Positions 52,636 through 61,398 of a stretch of 64,000 nt of DNA are shown in pieces. The stretch's first letter is position 1; every line of letters starts with the position of its first letter. The position numbers were made by a program, and so were the translations under genes. Below the pieces are notes generated by a model that saw nothing but the letters and a program-made list of their open reading frames with translations, was not told where the DNA came from and made no database searches. This DNA is from Arthrobacter sp. 35W (lineage in GTDB: Bacteria; Actinomycetota; Actinomycetes; Actinomycetales; Micrococcaceae), in NCBI RefSeq assembly GCF_000482545.1, contig NZ_KI519455.1:1177247-1241246 (forward strand), read 5' to 3'.

Positions 52636-53661
52636 ATGACTTTTTCAGCTTCCGCAGCCCCCGCCCCCGCGATGCCGCCGCTGGCGGAACTGCACCTGCA
52701 CATTGAGGGGACGCTGGAGCCGGAGCTGATCTTTGCCCTGGCCGAACGCAACGGGATCGAGCTGCCGTACGCGGACCTGGACGAGCTGCGCGCCCGGTAC
52801 GAGTTCAGCGATCTGCAGTCCTTCCTGGACCTGTACTACGCCAACATGTCCGTGCTGCAGACCGAGGCGGACTTTGCCGACATGACTCGGGCCTACCTGC
52901 GCCGCGCCGCCGCCGCGGGCGTCCGCCACGCGGAGATCATGATGGACCCCCAGGCCCACGTGGACCGCGGCGTGCCGCTGGCCACCGCTGTCAACGGCGT
53001 CGCCTCCGCGCTGGCGGCCAGTGAGGCCGAGTTTGGCATCTCCACCGGATTGATCGCGGCATTCCTGCGCGACCTCTCCGAGGAATCCGCATTGATCGTG
53101 CTGGAGGAACTGCTGGCCATGGACGCGCCGATCATCGGCATCGGCCTGGACTCGGCCGAGGTGGGGAACCCGCCGTCGAAGTTCATCCGTCTCTACGACC
53201 GTGCCCGCGAGGCCGGACTGCGGCTGATCGCCCACGCGGGCGAGGAGGGCCCGGCCAGCTACGTCACCGACGCGCTGGACCTGCTGAAGGTTGAGCGGAT
53301 CGACCACGGCATCCGCTGCATGGAGGACACCGCCCTGGTGGCCCGCCTGGCCGAGGAGCAGGTGCCGCTGACGGTGTGCCCGCTGTCCAATGTGCGCCTG
53401 GGCGCCGTGGACACCCTGGCGGACCACCCGCTGCCGGCCATGCTCGACGCCGGGTTGAACGTCTGCGTGAACTCGGACGATCCCGCGTACTTTGGCGGCC
53501 ACGTGGACGACAACTTCGCTGGATTGAAGGCAGTTTTCGGATTTGGCACAGATGTGCTGGAAACCTTGGCGGGGAATTCCATCCGCTCCTCGTTCATCAC
53601 GGCTGAGCGCAGGGACGTGCTGCTCGCCGAACTCGACGCCTGGGTCCGCGCCCAGGGGTAA
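52636..53661 (+). CDS. Adenosine/adenine deaminase
   Basis: The 341-residue metal-dependent deaminase has PLAELHLHIEGTLEPELIF with both His ligands (His20 and His22), HAGEEGPASYVTDALDLLKV with the catalytic His and Glu, RIDHGIRCMED and NSDDPAYFGGHVDDNFAGL with the catalytic Asp pair. The SDDPAYFGG form is typical of the adenine-deaminase branch, while adenosine deaminases usually have NTDDP. The product would be hypoxanthine or inosine for purine salvage. It stands alone between the flavin reductase and MarR genes. Confidence 0.9.
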   Translation: MTFSASAAPAPAMPPLAELHLHIEGTLEPELIFALAERNGIELPYADLDELRARYEFSDLQSFLDLYYANMSVLQTEADFADMTRAYLRRAAAAGVRHAEIMMDPQAHVDRGVPLATAVNGVASALAASEAEFGISTGLIAAFLRDLSEESALIVLEELLAMDAPIIGIGLDSAEVGNPPSKFIRLYDRAREAGLRLIAHAGEEGPASYVTDALDLLKVERIDHGIRCMEDTALVARLAEEQVPLTVCPLSNVRLGAVDTLADHPLPAMLDAGLNVCVNSDDPAYFGGHVDDNFAGLKAVFGFGTDVLETLAGNSIRSSFITAERRDVLLAELDAWVRAQG

Positions 53662-53675
53662 CCGCGCCGACGGCG

Positions 53676-54104
53676 TCAGCCTTCCGGCTCCGTCCAGCCG
53701 AGGTTGCGGGCCATGCGCTGGAGCACGTCGAGGGTGGCCTCGTACTCTTCCTCCGGAATGCCTTGTGCAACCTGCTCGCGGTTGCGCCGGACCACCTCGG
53801 AGATGGATGCCAGGCTGGTCTGGCCATGCGGGGTCAGGGAGTAGCTGCCGTCGTCGTCCTCGATCCAGCCGCTCTCCAGCAGCTCGGCCATCTGCTCCGA
53901 CGCGAGCGGATCCCCGGGGTCGTCGTGGAAAGGCTTCAGCGCGGCATCGATGTCGCTGCTGGTCTGCGGCCCCTCGTGCAGCAGATTCATGATCTGCCAC
54001 TGCCGGCGCGTGATGCCGTGCTCCTCCACGATGGCCTCGAACTGCGCGCTGATCAGCGAATCCACAAGTTTGAGCCAGAATCCGATGGGCCGTTCCGTTG
54101 CCAT
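53676..54104 (-). CDS. MarR-family transcriptional regulator
   Basis: The 142-residue protein starts with FWLKLVDSLISAQFEAIVEE and has the winged-helix core RRQWQIMNLLHEGPQTSSDI, AELLESGWIEDDDGSYSLTP with the wing, and a C-terminal dimerisation helix. It resembles MarR-type regulators. It is convergent with the deaminase gene and separated by only 14 bp. Its target is not obvious from context. Confidence 0.85.
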   Translation of the reverse strand: MATERPIGFWLKLVDSLISAQFEAIVEEHGITRRQWQIMNLLHEGPQTSSDIDAALKPFHDDPGDPLASEQMAELLESGWIEDDDGSYSLTPHGQTSLASISEVVRRNREQVAQGIPEEEYEATLDVLQRMARNLGWTEPEG

Positions 54105-54170
54105 GGTTCTCCCAATGTGAGTGGTGCGTGCGCCTCCGGTGGCCTTGGAACGACTCTAACGCGGGGGCCC

Positions 54171-54235
54171 GTGGATTTCGACAGGCTCAATCACCGGGTC
54201 GGTGGATCTCGCTGGTCGAGCTTGTCGAAACCACC
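54171..54235. repeat. Inverted pair of D-family repeats
   Basis: GTGGATTTCGACAGGCTCAA at the left and CTGGTCGAGCTTGTCGAAAC at the right are D-family units in opposite orientation, forming a large imperfect palindrome between the MarR start and the serine hydrolase end. Confidence 0.7.
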
Positions 54236-54249
54236 GGCGAGAGGGTGCC

Positions 54250-55575
54250 CTATTTGGCGGGGTTGGGGGCGAAGGTGTGGCCGAGGGCCGTCGACAGGCC
54301 GACGAAAACGCGGGTGGCGGGGGAGGAGCAGGGCAGGTCCGCGGGGTTGTCGGTGAGCGTGGGGGATTCGGAGCAGCCGCCGGAGGAGATGTCGCTGTTG
54401 ACCAGCACGACAACCGAGGTGTCCGACGTCGTGTCGTAGAAGAGGGAGGTGTTGAATCCGGGCAGCTCACCGGTGTGGCCCATCCAGCCGTCGATGCAGC
54501 CCACGGCCAGGCCGTAGCCGGTCGGTCCCGGGAAGGACTTCAGCCGTTCGATCTGGGCGGCCTGCGACAGCAGCCCCTGCCCGGTTCCGAGCGCCCTGTC
54601 GTAGACCAGCAGATCGTCGACGGTGGAGATCATGGCGCCGGCGCTCCAGCCGAAGGAGGGGCTCCAATTGGTGGCATTCGCGGGATTCTCCGGCGTTCCG
54701 CTGCCCTGCAGCGTGAACCCCTGCGGGTGCGGGTTGGGAATGTCAGACGAATCGCCGGGCCAGGACGTGCCAGTCAGGCCCAGCGGGTCCAGGATCTTCT
54801 GTTGGAGGACCGTGCCGAAGGGCTGGCCGGTCACCTTCTCGACAACCTTGCCGAGGAGGATGGTATTCGTGTTGGAGTAGTTGAATTTCTCGCCCGGGGC
54901 GAAGATGGGCGAGGCAGCGACGCCGTACGCGATCAGCTGCTCCGGCGTGAAGATGGTCGCCGGATGCTCAAAGTAGATGGGCAGGAAGTCCGGCGTGAAG
55001 TAGCTGGAGATGCCGCTGGTCATATTGGCCAGCATCCGCAGGGTCACCGTGCTGCCGTTGGGAATGCCCGGGTAGTACTTGTCGATGGTGTCATCCAGCG
55101 ACAGCTTCCCATCCTGGGCCAGTTGCAGGATGAGCGTGCCGGTGAAGGTCTTGGTGACGGAGCCGATGCGCATGTGCAAATCCGTGGCCATGGGCGTCCC
55201 GGTGGCGGGGTCGGCCACGCCATAGGCGGCAGTCCACGATCCCTGCGGCGTCCGCACGCCAACGATGGCGCCCGGGGCGGCGGCTTCCTTGAAGGATGCC
55301 TGCGCCGCGGCGTCAAGGGTGGTGACGAGGTCGGCAGGAAGCGCAGCGGTCGTCGAGGCGGTGGTTGCCGCCCGGCCCGCGACGGCCGCCGGATCGGCGA
55401 CGCACCCGGCGGCCGCCGTCGTCGTACTGGCCGTTGTGCTGCTTGAGGTTGAGGCGCCCGTTGTGGGTGGGCCCGACGACGACGGACCGCAGGCCGTGAG
55501 CAGAAGGCCGGCTGCGAAGGCCACGGCCAACAGGTGGGAGGGGTGGACCTTCTGAGGCCTCAGGACACCAGTCAC
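54250..55575 (-). CDS. Serine hydrolase lipoprotein (beta-lactamase/DD-peptidase family)
   Basis: The 441-residue protein has a lipoprotein signal (LLAVAFAAGLLLTACGPSSS), a Ser/Thr-rich linker (about 28-70) and a class C beta-lactamase-like domain. The catalytic motif is SVTK in MRIGSVTKTFTG, the Tyr motif is YSN in KFNYSNTNTILLGK, and the third motif is GHTGELPGF. These proteins are D-alanyl-D-alanine carboxypeptidases, esterases or beta-lactamases; sequence alone does not decide which. The GTG at 55575 with AAGGGAT upstream gives a clean signal peptide. It acts outside the cell, anchored to the membrane. Confidence 0.87.
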   Translation of the reverse strand: MTGVLRPQKVHPSHLLAVAFAAGLLLTACGPSSSGPPTTGASTSSSTTASTTTAAAGCVADPAAVAGRAATTASTTAALPADLVTTLDAAAQASFKEAAAPGAIVGVRTPQGSWTAAYGVADPATGTPMATDLHMRIGSVTKTFTGTLILQLAQDGKLSLDDTIDKYYPGIPNGSTVTLRMLANMTSGISSYFTPDFLPIYFEHPATIFTPEQLIAYGVAASPIFAPGEKFNYSNTNTILLGKVVEKVTGQPFGTVLQQKILDPLGLTGTSWPGDSSDIPNPHPQGFTLQGSGTPENPANATNWSPSFGWSAGAMISTVDDLLVYDRALGTGQGLLSQAAQIERLKSFPGPTGYGLAVGCIDGWMGHTGELPGFNTSLFYDTTSDTSVVVLVNSDISSGGCSESPTLTDNPADLPCSSPATRVFVGLSTALGHTFAPNPAK

Positions 55576-55707
55576 GGCGGATCCCTTGTTCGTCGGTTCA
55601 GGCGCCACGATGGATCCCGCCGAGCAGGCCGGGGAGGGGCGCAGGGCAACTGATGCCAGTCTGTGCCCCGCCTCCGGGCGTGTCAACGGCTGCGGGAGCG
55701 GCCGGGC

Positions 55708-56061
55708 CTAGCTGCCGTCTGCGCGGAAGTCGACGACGAGCTCGGCCGGCGGCGGGCTGGCCAACTGCTCGCTCGTCAGACCGTGGATCTCCAGAAGGCC
55801 CTGGCGGAACCACACATCATAGGGATCGTCGGAGGCCGCCAGCAGTTCAAAGGCCTTGGCGATGTCCTCTGCTTCCTGGAAGACGGCGACAAAATCTCCG
55901 CCCGGCGTCTGCACGAGCGAGGCGACCTCGCGGGTGACGCCCAGCCGGGCGCGCGACCGCGCGTGGTCCGGGCGCCGGGGCCCGTTGACCTCGGCCGTGA
56001 ACGCCTTCCAAGCATCCACCTTCCCCGGCAAAATTGGCGCAAACCAGCTGATGCACGACAT
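55708..56061 (-). CDS. Small protein of unknown function
   Basis: The 117-residue protein starts MSCISWFAPILPGKVDAWKA and has an alpha/beta pattern (EVASLVQTPGGDFVAVFQE, then a helix and FRQGLLEIHGLT). This suggests a ferredoxin-like or dimeric alpha-beta-barrel fold. No catalytic motif is clear. It is followed on the same strand by the serine hydrolase gene and preceded by the RhtB-type exporter gene with about 105 bp. I do not recognise the family with confidence. Confidence 0.65.
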   Translation of the reverse strand: MSCISWFAPILPGKVDAWKAFTAEVNGPRRPDHARSRARLGVTREVASLVQTPGGDFVAVFQEAEDIAKAFELLAASDDPYDVWFRQGLLEIHGLTSEQLASPPPAELVVDFRADGS

Positions 56062-56166
56062 GACGATCCCCTTTCAAGAAGTGAGTGGCAATTTCAGGGT
56101 ACGCCGGGACCATGGGGCCGTACATAGCTCTGTGGGGGGGGTCCGGAGCCGGCTGATGCCTCGGTT

Positions 56167-56808
56167 TCAGCGCCCGACGGCGGCGAGGACGGGGGCGGCC
56201 TGCTGGGCCAGGAGGGTGGCACCGAGGCCAAGCATGATGATCCCACTGGCCAACGTGACTCCCCGTGCGGCGCCGGGGCGTGAGCGCAGCAGCCGGCGGG
56301 AGACAACTGCCACCACCGAGTAGATCAGGCCTGCGGTGAGCACGAAGACCAGGCCCAGAATGCCCGATTGCACGGGTACGGGGAGCGCTGCCGTGGGGCT
56401 GATGAACTGCGGCAGCAGGGCCACGAAGAGCAGCATGCCCTTGGGATTGATGCTGCTGGTGCCCAGTCCGCGCAGGTAGCTGGCCAGCCGCCCGCCGGAC
56501 TGAGCATCGCCGGTGGAAAAGCCCGCGGAGCGCCAGGACTTGGCCGTGGTGAAGCCGAGCCACAGCAAGTAGAGCGCGCCGGCAACGGTGAGCCAGACGA
56601 GCACCGAGGGCATGGTGGCCACCAGAGCGGCGATGCCGAAGGCCAACAGCACGGTGTGGAGCAGGTAGCCGCTGCACAATCCGGCGATGGCCGGTGCGAA
56701 GCTGCGCCTGCCCAGGCCGGCGGCAATGGAATACGCCCAATCGGGGCCCGGGGTGCAGGCCAGTGTGGCGGCAACGAGGAAAAAGCCGGCGAGGGCGTGC
56801 GGTTCCAC
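56167..56808 (-). CDS. LysE/RhtB-family translocator
   Basis: The 213-residue membrane protein has GFFLVAATLACTPGPDWAYS with the PGPD motif of RhtB exporters, AAGLGRRSFAPAIAGLCSGY, GLGTSSINPKGMLLFVALLP with the NPK motif and five to six helices. It exports amino acids or their analogues. The GTG at 56808 has AGGAG six bases upstream. It diverges from an Lrp-type regulator, a common arrangement that implies control by amino acid level. Confidence 0.9.
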   Translation of the reverse strand: MEPHALAGFFLVAATLACTPGPDWAYSIAAGLGRRSFAPAIAGLCSGYLLHTVLLAFGIAALVATMPSVLVWLTVAGALYLLWLGFTTAKSWRSAGFSTGDAQSGGRLASYLRGLGTSSINPKGMLLFVALLPQFISPTAALPVPVQSGILGLVFVLTAGLIYSVVAVVSRRLLRSRPGAARGVTLASGIIMLGLGATLLAQQAAPVLAAVGR

Positions 56809-56942
56809 GGGGGCTCCTGGGTGGTGGCGGCGGTGGGGCGCCGCGGTTCTTCCGGGCATCCGGGAGCAAGTTTAGAGAAGCACGGACCATAAGTGCTGAC
56901 CCAATCCGATGGTTTGACGGTGGTTAGCCATAGGATTTTGCT

Positions 56943-57398
56943 GTGATTGACAACCTTGACCGCAGTATCTTGCGCCACCTCCAAAACGATGGCCGCATGA
57001 CGGCCACAGCCCTTGCCGCAAAGGTGGGTTTAACGGTGGCCCCGTGCCACCGGCGGCTGAAGGATTTGGAGTCGAGCGGGGTGATCCGGGGGTATCGCGC
57101 GGACATCGACCCGGCCGCCGTCGGACTTGGATTTGAGGCGATTGTCTTCGTCACGCTCAGCCGCGTGGACACCGCGACGCTGGCGGAATTTGAGGCCCAG
57201 GTGGCTGAGAATGTGCACATCGTGCAGGCCGAACGGCTTTTTGGGGATCCCGATTATCTGCTCAAGGTGATTGCCGCCGATCTGCCCGCCTACCAGCGCT
57301 TCTACGACGGCGAACTGGCGGCCCTGCCCGGCGTGCAGAAGCTGACCTCCACCATGGTGATGAAGAATCTCAAGCAAGTCGCCGGACTCCCGCTCTAG
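56943..57398 (+). CDS. Lrp/AsnC-family transcriptional regulator
   Basis: The 151-residue protein has the Lrp HTH with LDRSILRHLQNDGRMTATAL, LAAKVGLTVAPCHRRLKDLE and SSGVIRGYRADIDPAAVG, then the RAM effector domain with a GDPDYLLKVIAADLPAYQRF segment. The GTG at 56943 is the start. It is divergent from the RhtB-type exporter gene across 134 bp, so it probably senses the exported amino acid and controls that gene. Confidence 0.92.
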   Translation: MIDNLDRSILRHLQNDGRMTATALAAKVGLTVAPCHRRLKDLESSGVIRGYRADIDPAAVGLGFEAIVFVTLSRVDTATLAEFEAQVAENVHIVQAERLFGDPDYLLKVIAADLPAYQRFYDGELAALPGVQKLTSTMVMKNLKQVAGLPL

Positions 57399-57436
57399 GC
57401 GCTCGGCCCGGGCCGGCCGTTCGGGATGGCCCGGCG

Positions 57437-57488
57437 CTGGTCTCGACGAGCTCGACCAACGGAACGTTGGCCGAGCTCGTCGGGGACC
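57437..57488. repeat. Inverted D-family repeat
   Basis: GCTGGTCTCGACGAGCTCGA(CCAACG) and the complementary half GTTGGCCGAGCTCGTCGGGG form an imperfect palindrome between the convergent Lrp and polysaccharide lyase genes. Confidence 0.7.
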
Positions 57489-57493
57489 CTGGG

Positions 57494-57586
57494 TGGCCGA
57501 TAGGGATTTTTTGTAGGCGACGTCAAGGGCCGCAGGCCGCCCAGCGGCCGTCGCGGCACAGTCGCCGGAAAAATCCCTATCAGCCA
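57494..57586. repeat. Very long palindrome, probable bidirectional terminator
   Basis: TGGCCGATAGGGATTTTTTG(TAGGCGAC) at 57494-57521 pairs with GTCGCCGGAAAAATCCCTAT(CAGCCA) at 57561-57586. Both arms are about 26 bases, with a small internal bulge, and a GC-rich inner domain has its own hairpin potential (GGGCCGCAGGCCGC...). Poly-T or poly-A lies within the stem on either strand. It lies between the convergent Lrp and lyase genes. Confidence 0.8.
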
Positions 57587-57601
57587 CCAATCCCCGCTGT
57601 A

Positions 57602-60040
57602 CTACTTGCCGAGGGTGGCGTTCTGCTGGTGTCCGCGGGTGCCGGCGAGCTGGACCTCGAGGACGAGCGGCTTGGTGCCGATGAGCTTCACGTTGGGATC
57701 GGCCGCTGCCACGGTGGAGAACTTGGTCTGGGGGAGTTCCAGCCGGATGGAGGTCTGGGTCCGGGAGGGATCCGCCACGGCAATCTCCAGACCAGCCTTG
57801 GTTTCGCGGATGGCCACGGTGCACGGGCCGCTGGCTGTATAGCCTCCGGCGCTGCCCGCGGCGAAGAAGTTGGCCAACACCAGATCCTCGCCCTTGACCT
57901 GGATCATCTGGCACACCGCCGTATTGGCCAGCACCGTGGTGCCCGGGTTCGCCGCCTCCTTGTAGGTGTCCGAATGGGACCCCGCCGGAAGAACCATGTA
58001 GGCGTAGCCTTCGCCGGCCGGGTTGGTGCCGTGGCTGTGGGTGATGGCCACATAGTCGCGCTCTACGACGGCGTCGCTGCCGCCGGTGTCGGTGCCAGAG
58101 TTGATGGCCTTCCAGGTTCCGGAGCGCCGCACCACGGACACCACAGGCGTTCCGCGCACGCCGTCGACCTCCAGGAAGACATACCCGCCGTGCCCGTCGA
58201 TGTGGACGGAACCGCGGACCTCCTGGCTGTCACCGGGCGCCATCGACAGCCGCTTGTGGTCAACACGCAGCGAGGGGACGGCGCCGGTGGCAAAGGACCG
58301 GTTCTCGATGGTCGTGTGGACCTCCGTGCCGCCCGTGCCAGTGATCCCCGCGCCCAGGCAGACAACGGCGTCGTCCAGGAAGAACCAGGATTTCCGCCCC
58401 GACAGCGACTTGTTGTGGTTCAGGTGGTCCATGCCGACGACGCCGAAACGCTCCGCCAGGGTGAGGCCGCCGGCGAAGGGCTGGTAGCCGCGCGGGATGC
58501 CCGTACCCGCCCCGGAGGCGCCGGAGGGGCGGATTTCACTGTTGACGGTGGTGCCCGGAAGTCCGTAGGGATCGACGGTCGGCCAGAAGTTGGCGCTGAA
58601 CTGGGCGGCATCTGCGCGGGTGTAGAGGTACGCCATGCCGTCCCCCTGGTACCAGCCCAGGTTGTTCTCATTGTTGCCCCATTCGTACCGCCCGATCCTC
58701 GAGGACGTGGTGCTGACGGTGAATCCCCACTCCGGGCGGTGGTGGACCAGGCGGTCCTGGTCGGCAAACATGCGGCTGTAGATGGGTGCCGGCGCGGCCA
58801 CCACCGAGGCGTCGTTGAGGACGTCCAGGGCCAGCAGCGAACGGGCCAGGCGCTGGCTGGGGTGTCCCACCAGGGACTGGTCGGTGCAACGTTCCAGCCA
58901 GCCCTTGGCCAGGGCGAGGAAGCGGGAACCATAGGGCTCTCCGGCGCCCGGGGCCAGCAGCAGCACCGCCGAGATCAGGCCGAAGCCGTCCACGTAGTCC
59001 GGGGCGGCCATGCGGGACACGGCGCGGCCGCGGATCGTTTCCATGATGCGACCGTCCCAAATAAAGGGCGCAAAGGTCTTCTCGACGGCGTCGAGCAGGA
59101 TGGTCCGGTCCGGATCGGTGACGATCCACTCGCTGCCGCCCAGCATGCCGATGATCTCCGCGACGCCGGCCAGGGCCACCACGCCGTAGGTGCCGGCGTA
59201 GGGGAGGGCCGTGTGCTGGACGAAGGAACCGTCCTCGTAGAAGCCATCGCCTGCGGATACGCGCTGGAAGAGGCTGTTTTTGCCCCCGCCAACGGTGTCG
59301 CTGAGGGCGTCGCGCCCCAGGGCGATGTCCGACGTCGTGCCGTCCAGGATGCCGCGCATGCAGCAGGCCAGCGCCTTGTCCACGCGGTTGGCGCCCGTTT
59401 CGGCCAGGGCGGTGGTCCGTCCGCGCCAGTTCGGGTTGGGGGTGAACCAGCGGACGGCGGCCAGCAGCGAGGCCCGGAGCTCGGCGGGGACCTCGTCGTA
59501 CATCAGCGTCAGGATGTCCACTACCTTGCGCGGTACACCGATCTGCCAGAACCACCAGTTGCCGGCGGCCTTGGTCTCGGGACGGTACGCCGTCCGGCTC
59601 AGGAGCGTGAGTCCGGAGATGATGTCCGCAGCCAGCGCACTGTTGCCCGAAAGCGCGGTGCCGGGCAGTGCGTGGCCCATTGCGAGGTCGAAGATGCGGT
59701 TGAAGTGCAGGCCCATGTTGTCCGTTGCCACGGCGGCGGAGCCGATGCCGGTGATGGAGATGTCGCTCCACAGGCTTGTCCGGGCGGCGGAGGTGTCCAT
59801 GGCCTGCCAGCTGGCGGTGGCGGCCGCGGTGAGCTGGTTGAGCTGGCCGGCCAGCTCCGGAACGTCGGCCGCATTGATGCTGCCGGTCAGGACGATCCGC
59901 CGCCGGGCGATCATCTCCCGCGCGCTCAACGGCGGCGCGGCGGAGGCCGTACCGGCAGCGGTGCCCATCAGTATGGAGGCCAGTGCTGCGGCGCCGGCGG
60001 TGCGGAAGAGTGTTCTACGGCTCATGGCTGGTGTTCTCAC
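57602..60040 (-). CDS. Polysaccharide lyase family 8 (hyaluronate/xanthan lyase type), Tat-exported
   Basis: The 812-residue extracellular lyase begins with a twin-arginine signal (SRRTLFRTAGAAALASILMG) ending near residue 35. The alpha/alpha toroid has NWWFWQIGVPRKVVDIL (161-177) and the catalytic residues Asn218 (ETGANR), His276 (GSFVQHT) and Tyr285 (YAGTYG), in the family 8 spacing. The C-terminal beta part has GNNENNLGWYQGDGMAYLYT and WPTVDPYGLPGTTV. Family 8 lyases cut hyaluronan, chondroitin or xanthan; the exact glycan is not decided by sequence. The GTG at 60040 is preferred (AGGA eight bases upstream), with the ATG at 60025 as alternative. It is preceded by a DeoR/LacI-type regulator. 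Confidence 0.92.
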   Translation of the reverse strand: MRTPAMSRRTLFRTAGAAALASILMGTAAGTASAAPPLSAREMIARRRIVLTGSINAADVPELAGQLNQLTAAATASWQAMDTSAARTSLWSDISITGIGSAAVATDNMGLHFNRIFDLAMGHALPGTALSGNSALAADIISGLTLLSRTAYRPETKAAGNWWFWQIGVPRKVVDILTLMYDEVPAELRASLLAAVRWFTPNPNWRGRTTALAETGANRVDKALACCMRGILDGTTSDIALGRDALSDTVGGGKNSLFQRVSAGDGFYEDGSFVQHTALPYAGTYGVVALAGVAEIIGMLGGSEWIVTDPDRTILLDAVEKTFAPFIWDGRIMETIRGRAVSRMAAPDYVDGFGLISAVLLLAPGAGEPYGSRFLALAKGWLERCTDQSLVGHPSQRLARSLLALDVLNDASVVAAPAPIYSRMFADQDRLVHHRPEWGFTVSTTSSRIGRYEWGNNENNLGWYQGDGMAYLYTRADAAQFSANFWPTVDPYGLPGTTVNSEIRPSGASGAGTGIPRGYQPFAGGLTLAERFGVVGMDHLNHNKSLSGRKSWFFLDDAVVCLGAGITGTGGTEVHTTIENRSFATGAVPSLRVDHKRLSMAPGDSQEVRGSVHIDGHGGYVFLEVDGVRGTPVVSVVRRSGTWKAINSGTDTGGSDAVVERDYVAITHSHGTNPAGEGYAYMVLPAGSHSDTYKEAANPGTTVLANTAVCQMIQVKGEDLVLANFFAAGSAGGYTASGPCTVAIRETKAGLEIAVADPSRTQTSIRLELPQTKFSTVAAADPNVKLIGTKPLVLEVQLAGTRGHQQNATLGK

Positions 60041-60228
60041 TTAAGTGGTCCTATTCCTGAGGACGCATCGGGCCCTCGCTGGCAGGGGCGGCGCCTGTGC
60101 AATCCTGTTGCACGACATGACTCCCTTGTTGATGTGGTACGACTCACATCATGGAATGCCTAGGGAAAGGGCGTCAAGCAAAATAGGCAAAACGAAGCTT
60201 ATTTCGAATGAAACAAAAGAAACGAAAG
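60041..60228 (-). promoter_or_regulatory. AT-rich operator region upstream of the lyase gene
   Basis: The gap is far richer in A+T than its surroundings at 60175-60230. On the minus strand it carries CTTTCGTTTC, TTTGTTTCATTCGAAA and CTTCGTTTTGCC, repeated TTCGTTT-type units. This is a good candidate operator array for the DeoR/LacI-type regulator upstream. TTGACGC and a TGGAATGC element also lie here, but I cannot name a single -35/-10 pair. Confidence 0.5.
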
Positions 60229-61314
60229 TTATTGACGTGGCGGGGCTGAGGATTCCCGGACGATCAACCGGGGCACCAGCAGGACGTGCTCGGCCGCGGC
60301 GGCGCCGTCGTCGGTTCCGGCGTCCGTTCCGCCGGCAGGACGGCGCAGCCTTTCCAGCAGCAGCTGGACGGACCGCTCGCCGACGGTGCTCCGCCAAGGC
60401 GACACAGTGGTGAGCGGGACCGGTGCAAAGGAGGCGATGACGTCGTCGTAGCCCACGATCGAGACGTCCCCGGGAATGCTTCGGCCGGAATCCTGGATCC
60501 AGGCCATCGCCCGAATGGCCAGCTGGTCATTGTGGATGAACAGGGCCGTCGCGCCGTCGTCCAGCAGCCGCAGCATCTCGCCGGCCGCATCATTGGAGCC
60601 CGGCGCCCCCTCAGCGATGATGCCCAGCGAGGACAGGCCAAGGGAGTCGACGGCGGCCGCGTAGCCGGCGGCGATCTGGGCGCTGTTCGGCCCGGAAATC
60701 ATGAGGCAGGCGAGCTTGGTGTGGCCGAGATCCGCCAGGTGGCGGATGGCCGCGGCGGCGCCGATCATGTGGGAAGACCCCACCGCATCCAGGATGGCCG
60801 CTGGTCCACCCGGGGCCACCGGGCGTTCAACAAGAACCACCGGAACGGGCAGCGACCCCAGCCACTGCTGCTGTGCCGCATCGAGGTCCCCGGTGGCCGG
60901 GTCCGGGGTGGGGGCAATGACCAGGCCATCCACGCCGTTGGCGACAAGCCGGGCGCCCTGCTGGAACTCGGTTTCCCTGTCGTAGGCCGAGACGCCCAGC
61001 ACGAGGCGGACACCGGCGGCCTGGGCTGCCGCTTTGGCTCCGGCGATGATGCCGTCGTAGTAGTAATTGCTGTGCGGAACCACCAGGCCGACGGTGAAGC
61101 GATGATGTGCGGGCGCGGGCCGGCCGGCCGGGATGGGCGCCACCGAGCCATGGGTGCGCAGCACGGCCCCGGCCAGTGCCAGCTCCTCAATGTCCCGGCG
61201 AAGGGTGACGGCGGAGATGTTGAACCGGGTGGCGAGGTCCTGGACCCGCTGGGCGCCCTCACTGGCGATGAGGTCCACAATCGCCTGCCGCCGCTGGGCC
61301 ACACTTCGACTCAC
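60229..61314 (-). CDS. Chimeric regulator: DeoR-type HTH with LacI-type sugar-binding domain
   Basis: The 361-residue protein has an N-terminal DeoR-like winged helix (RRQAIVDLIASEGAQRVQDL, then FNISAVTLRRDIEELALAG), not the LacI HTH, followed by GAVLRTHGSVAP. From about residue 75 it has a LacI/GalR-type periplasmic-binding domain with FTVGLVVPHSNYYYDGIIAG and VSIVGYDDVIASFAPVPLTT at the end. The GTG at 61314 follows GGGAG with five bases spacing. It lies upstream of the polysaccharide lyase gene on the same strand and probably responds to its sugar product. Confidence 0.88.
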   Translation of the reverse strand: MSRSVAQRRQAIVDLIASEGAQRVQDLATRFNISAVTLRRDIEELALAGAVLRTHGSVAPIPAGRPAPAHHRFTVGLVVPHSNYYYDGIIAGAKAAAQAAGVRLVLGVSAYDRETEFQQGARLVANGVDGLVIAPTPDPATGDLDAAQQQWLGSLPVPVVLVERPVAPGGPAAILDAVGSSHMIGAAAAIRHLADLGHTKLACLMISGPNSAQIAAGYAAAVDSLGLSSLGIIAEGAPGSNDAAGEMLRLLDDGATALFIHNDQLAIRAMAWIQDSGRSIPGDVSIVGYDDVIASFAPVPLTTVSPWRSTVGERSVQLLLERLRRPAGGTDAGTDDGAAAAEHVLLVPRLIVRESSAPPRQ

Positions 61315-61363
61315 TTCTGCTCCCACGTATTGGCTTCACTTTGGTCTGTCGAGGCCATTCTAT

Positions 61364-61380
61364 GATCGTTTTGATCGTTT
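61364..61380 (-). promoter_or_regulatory. Direct repeat operator candidate
   Basis: GATCGTTTTGATCGTTT is a perfect tandem repeat of GATCGTTT (with one extra T), 50 bp upstream of the regulator start in a short AT-rich stretch. Tandem sites are typical for DeoR-type proteins, so it may be an autoregulatory operator. TTCGTTT units before the lyase gene are similar. Confidence 0.4.
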
Positions 61381-61398
61381 GCCGGGTGCGTGTCGGGG

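Noticed and set aside
57467-60163. An 898-residue open frame on the plus strand opposite the polysaccharide lyase
   Set aside because: It is antisense to a gene with intact catalytic motifs, has a composition typical of GC-rich shadow frames (Gly, Arg, Ala, His, Val) and no recognisable domain.
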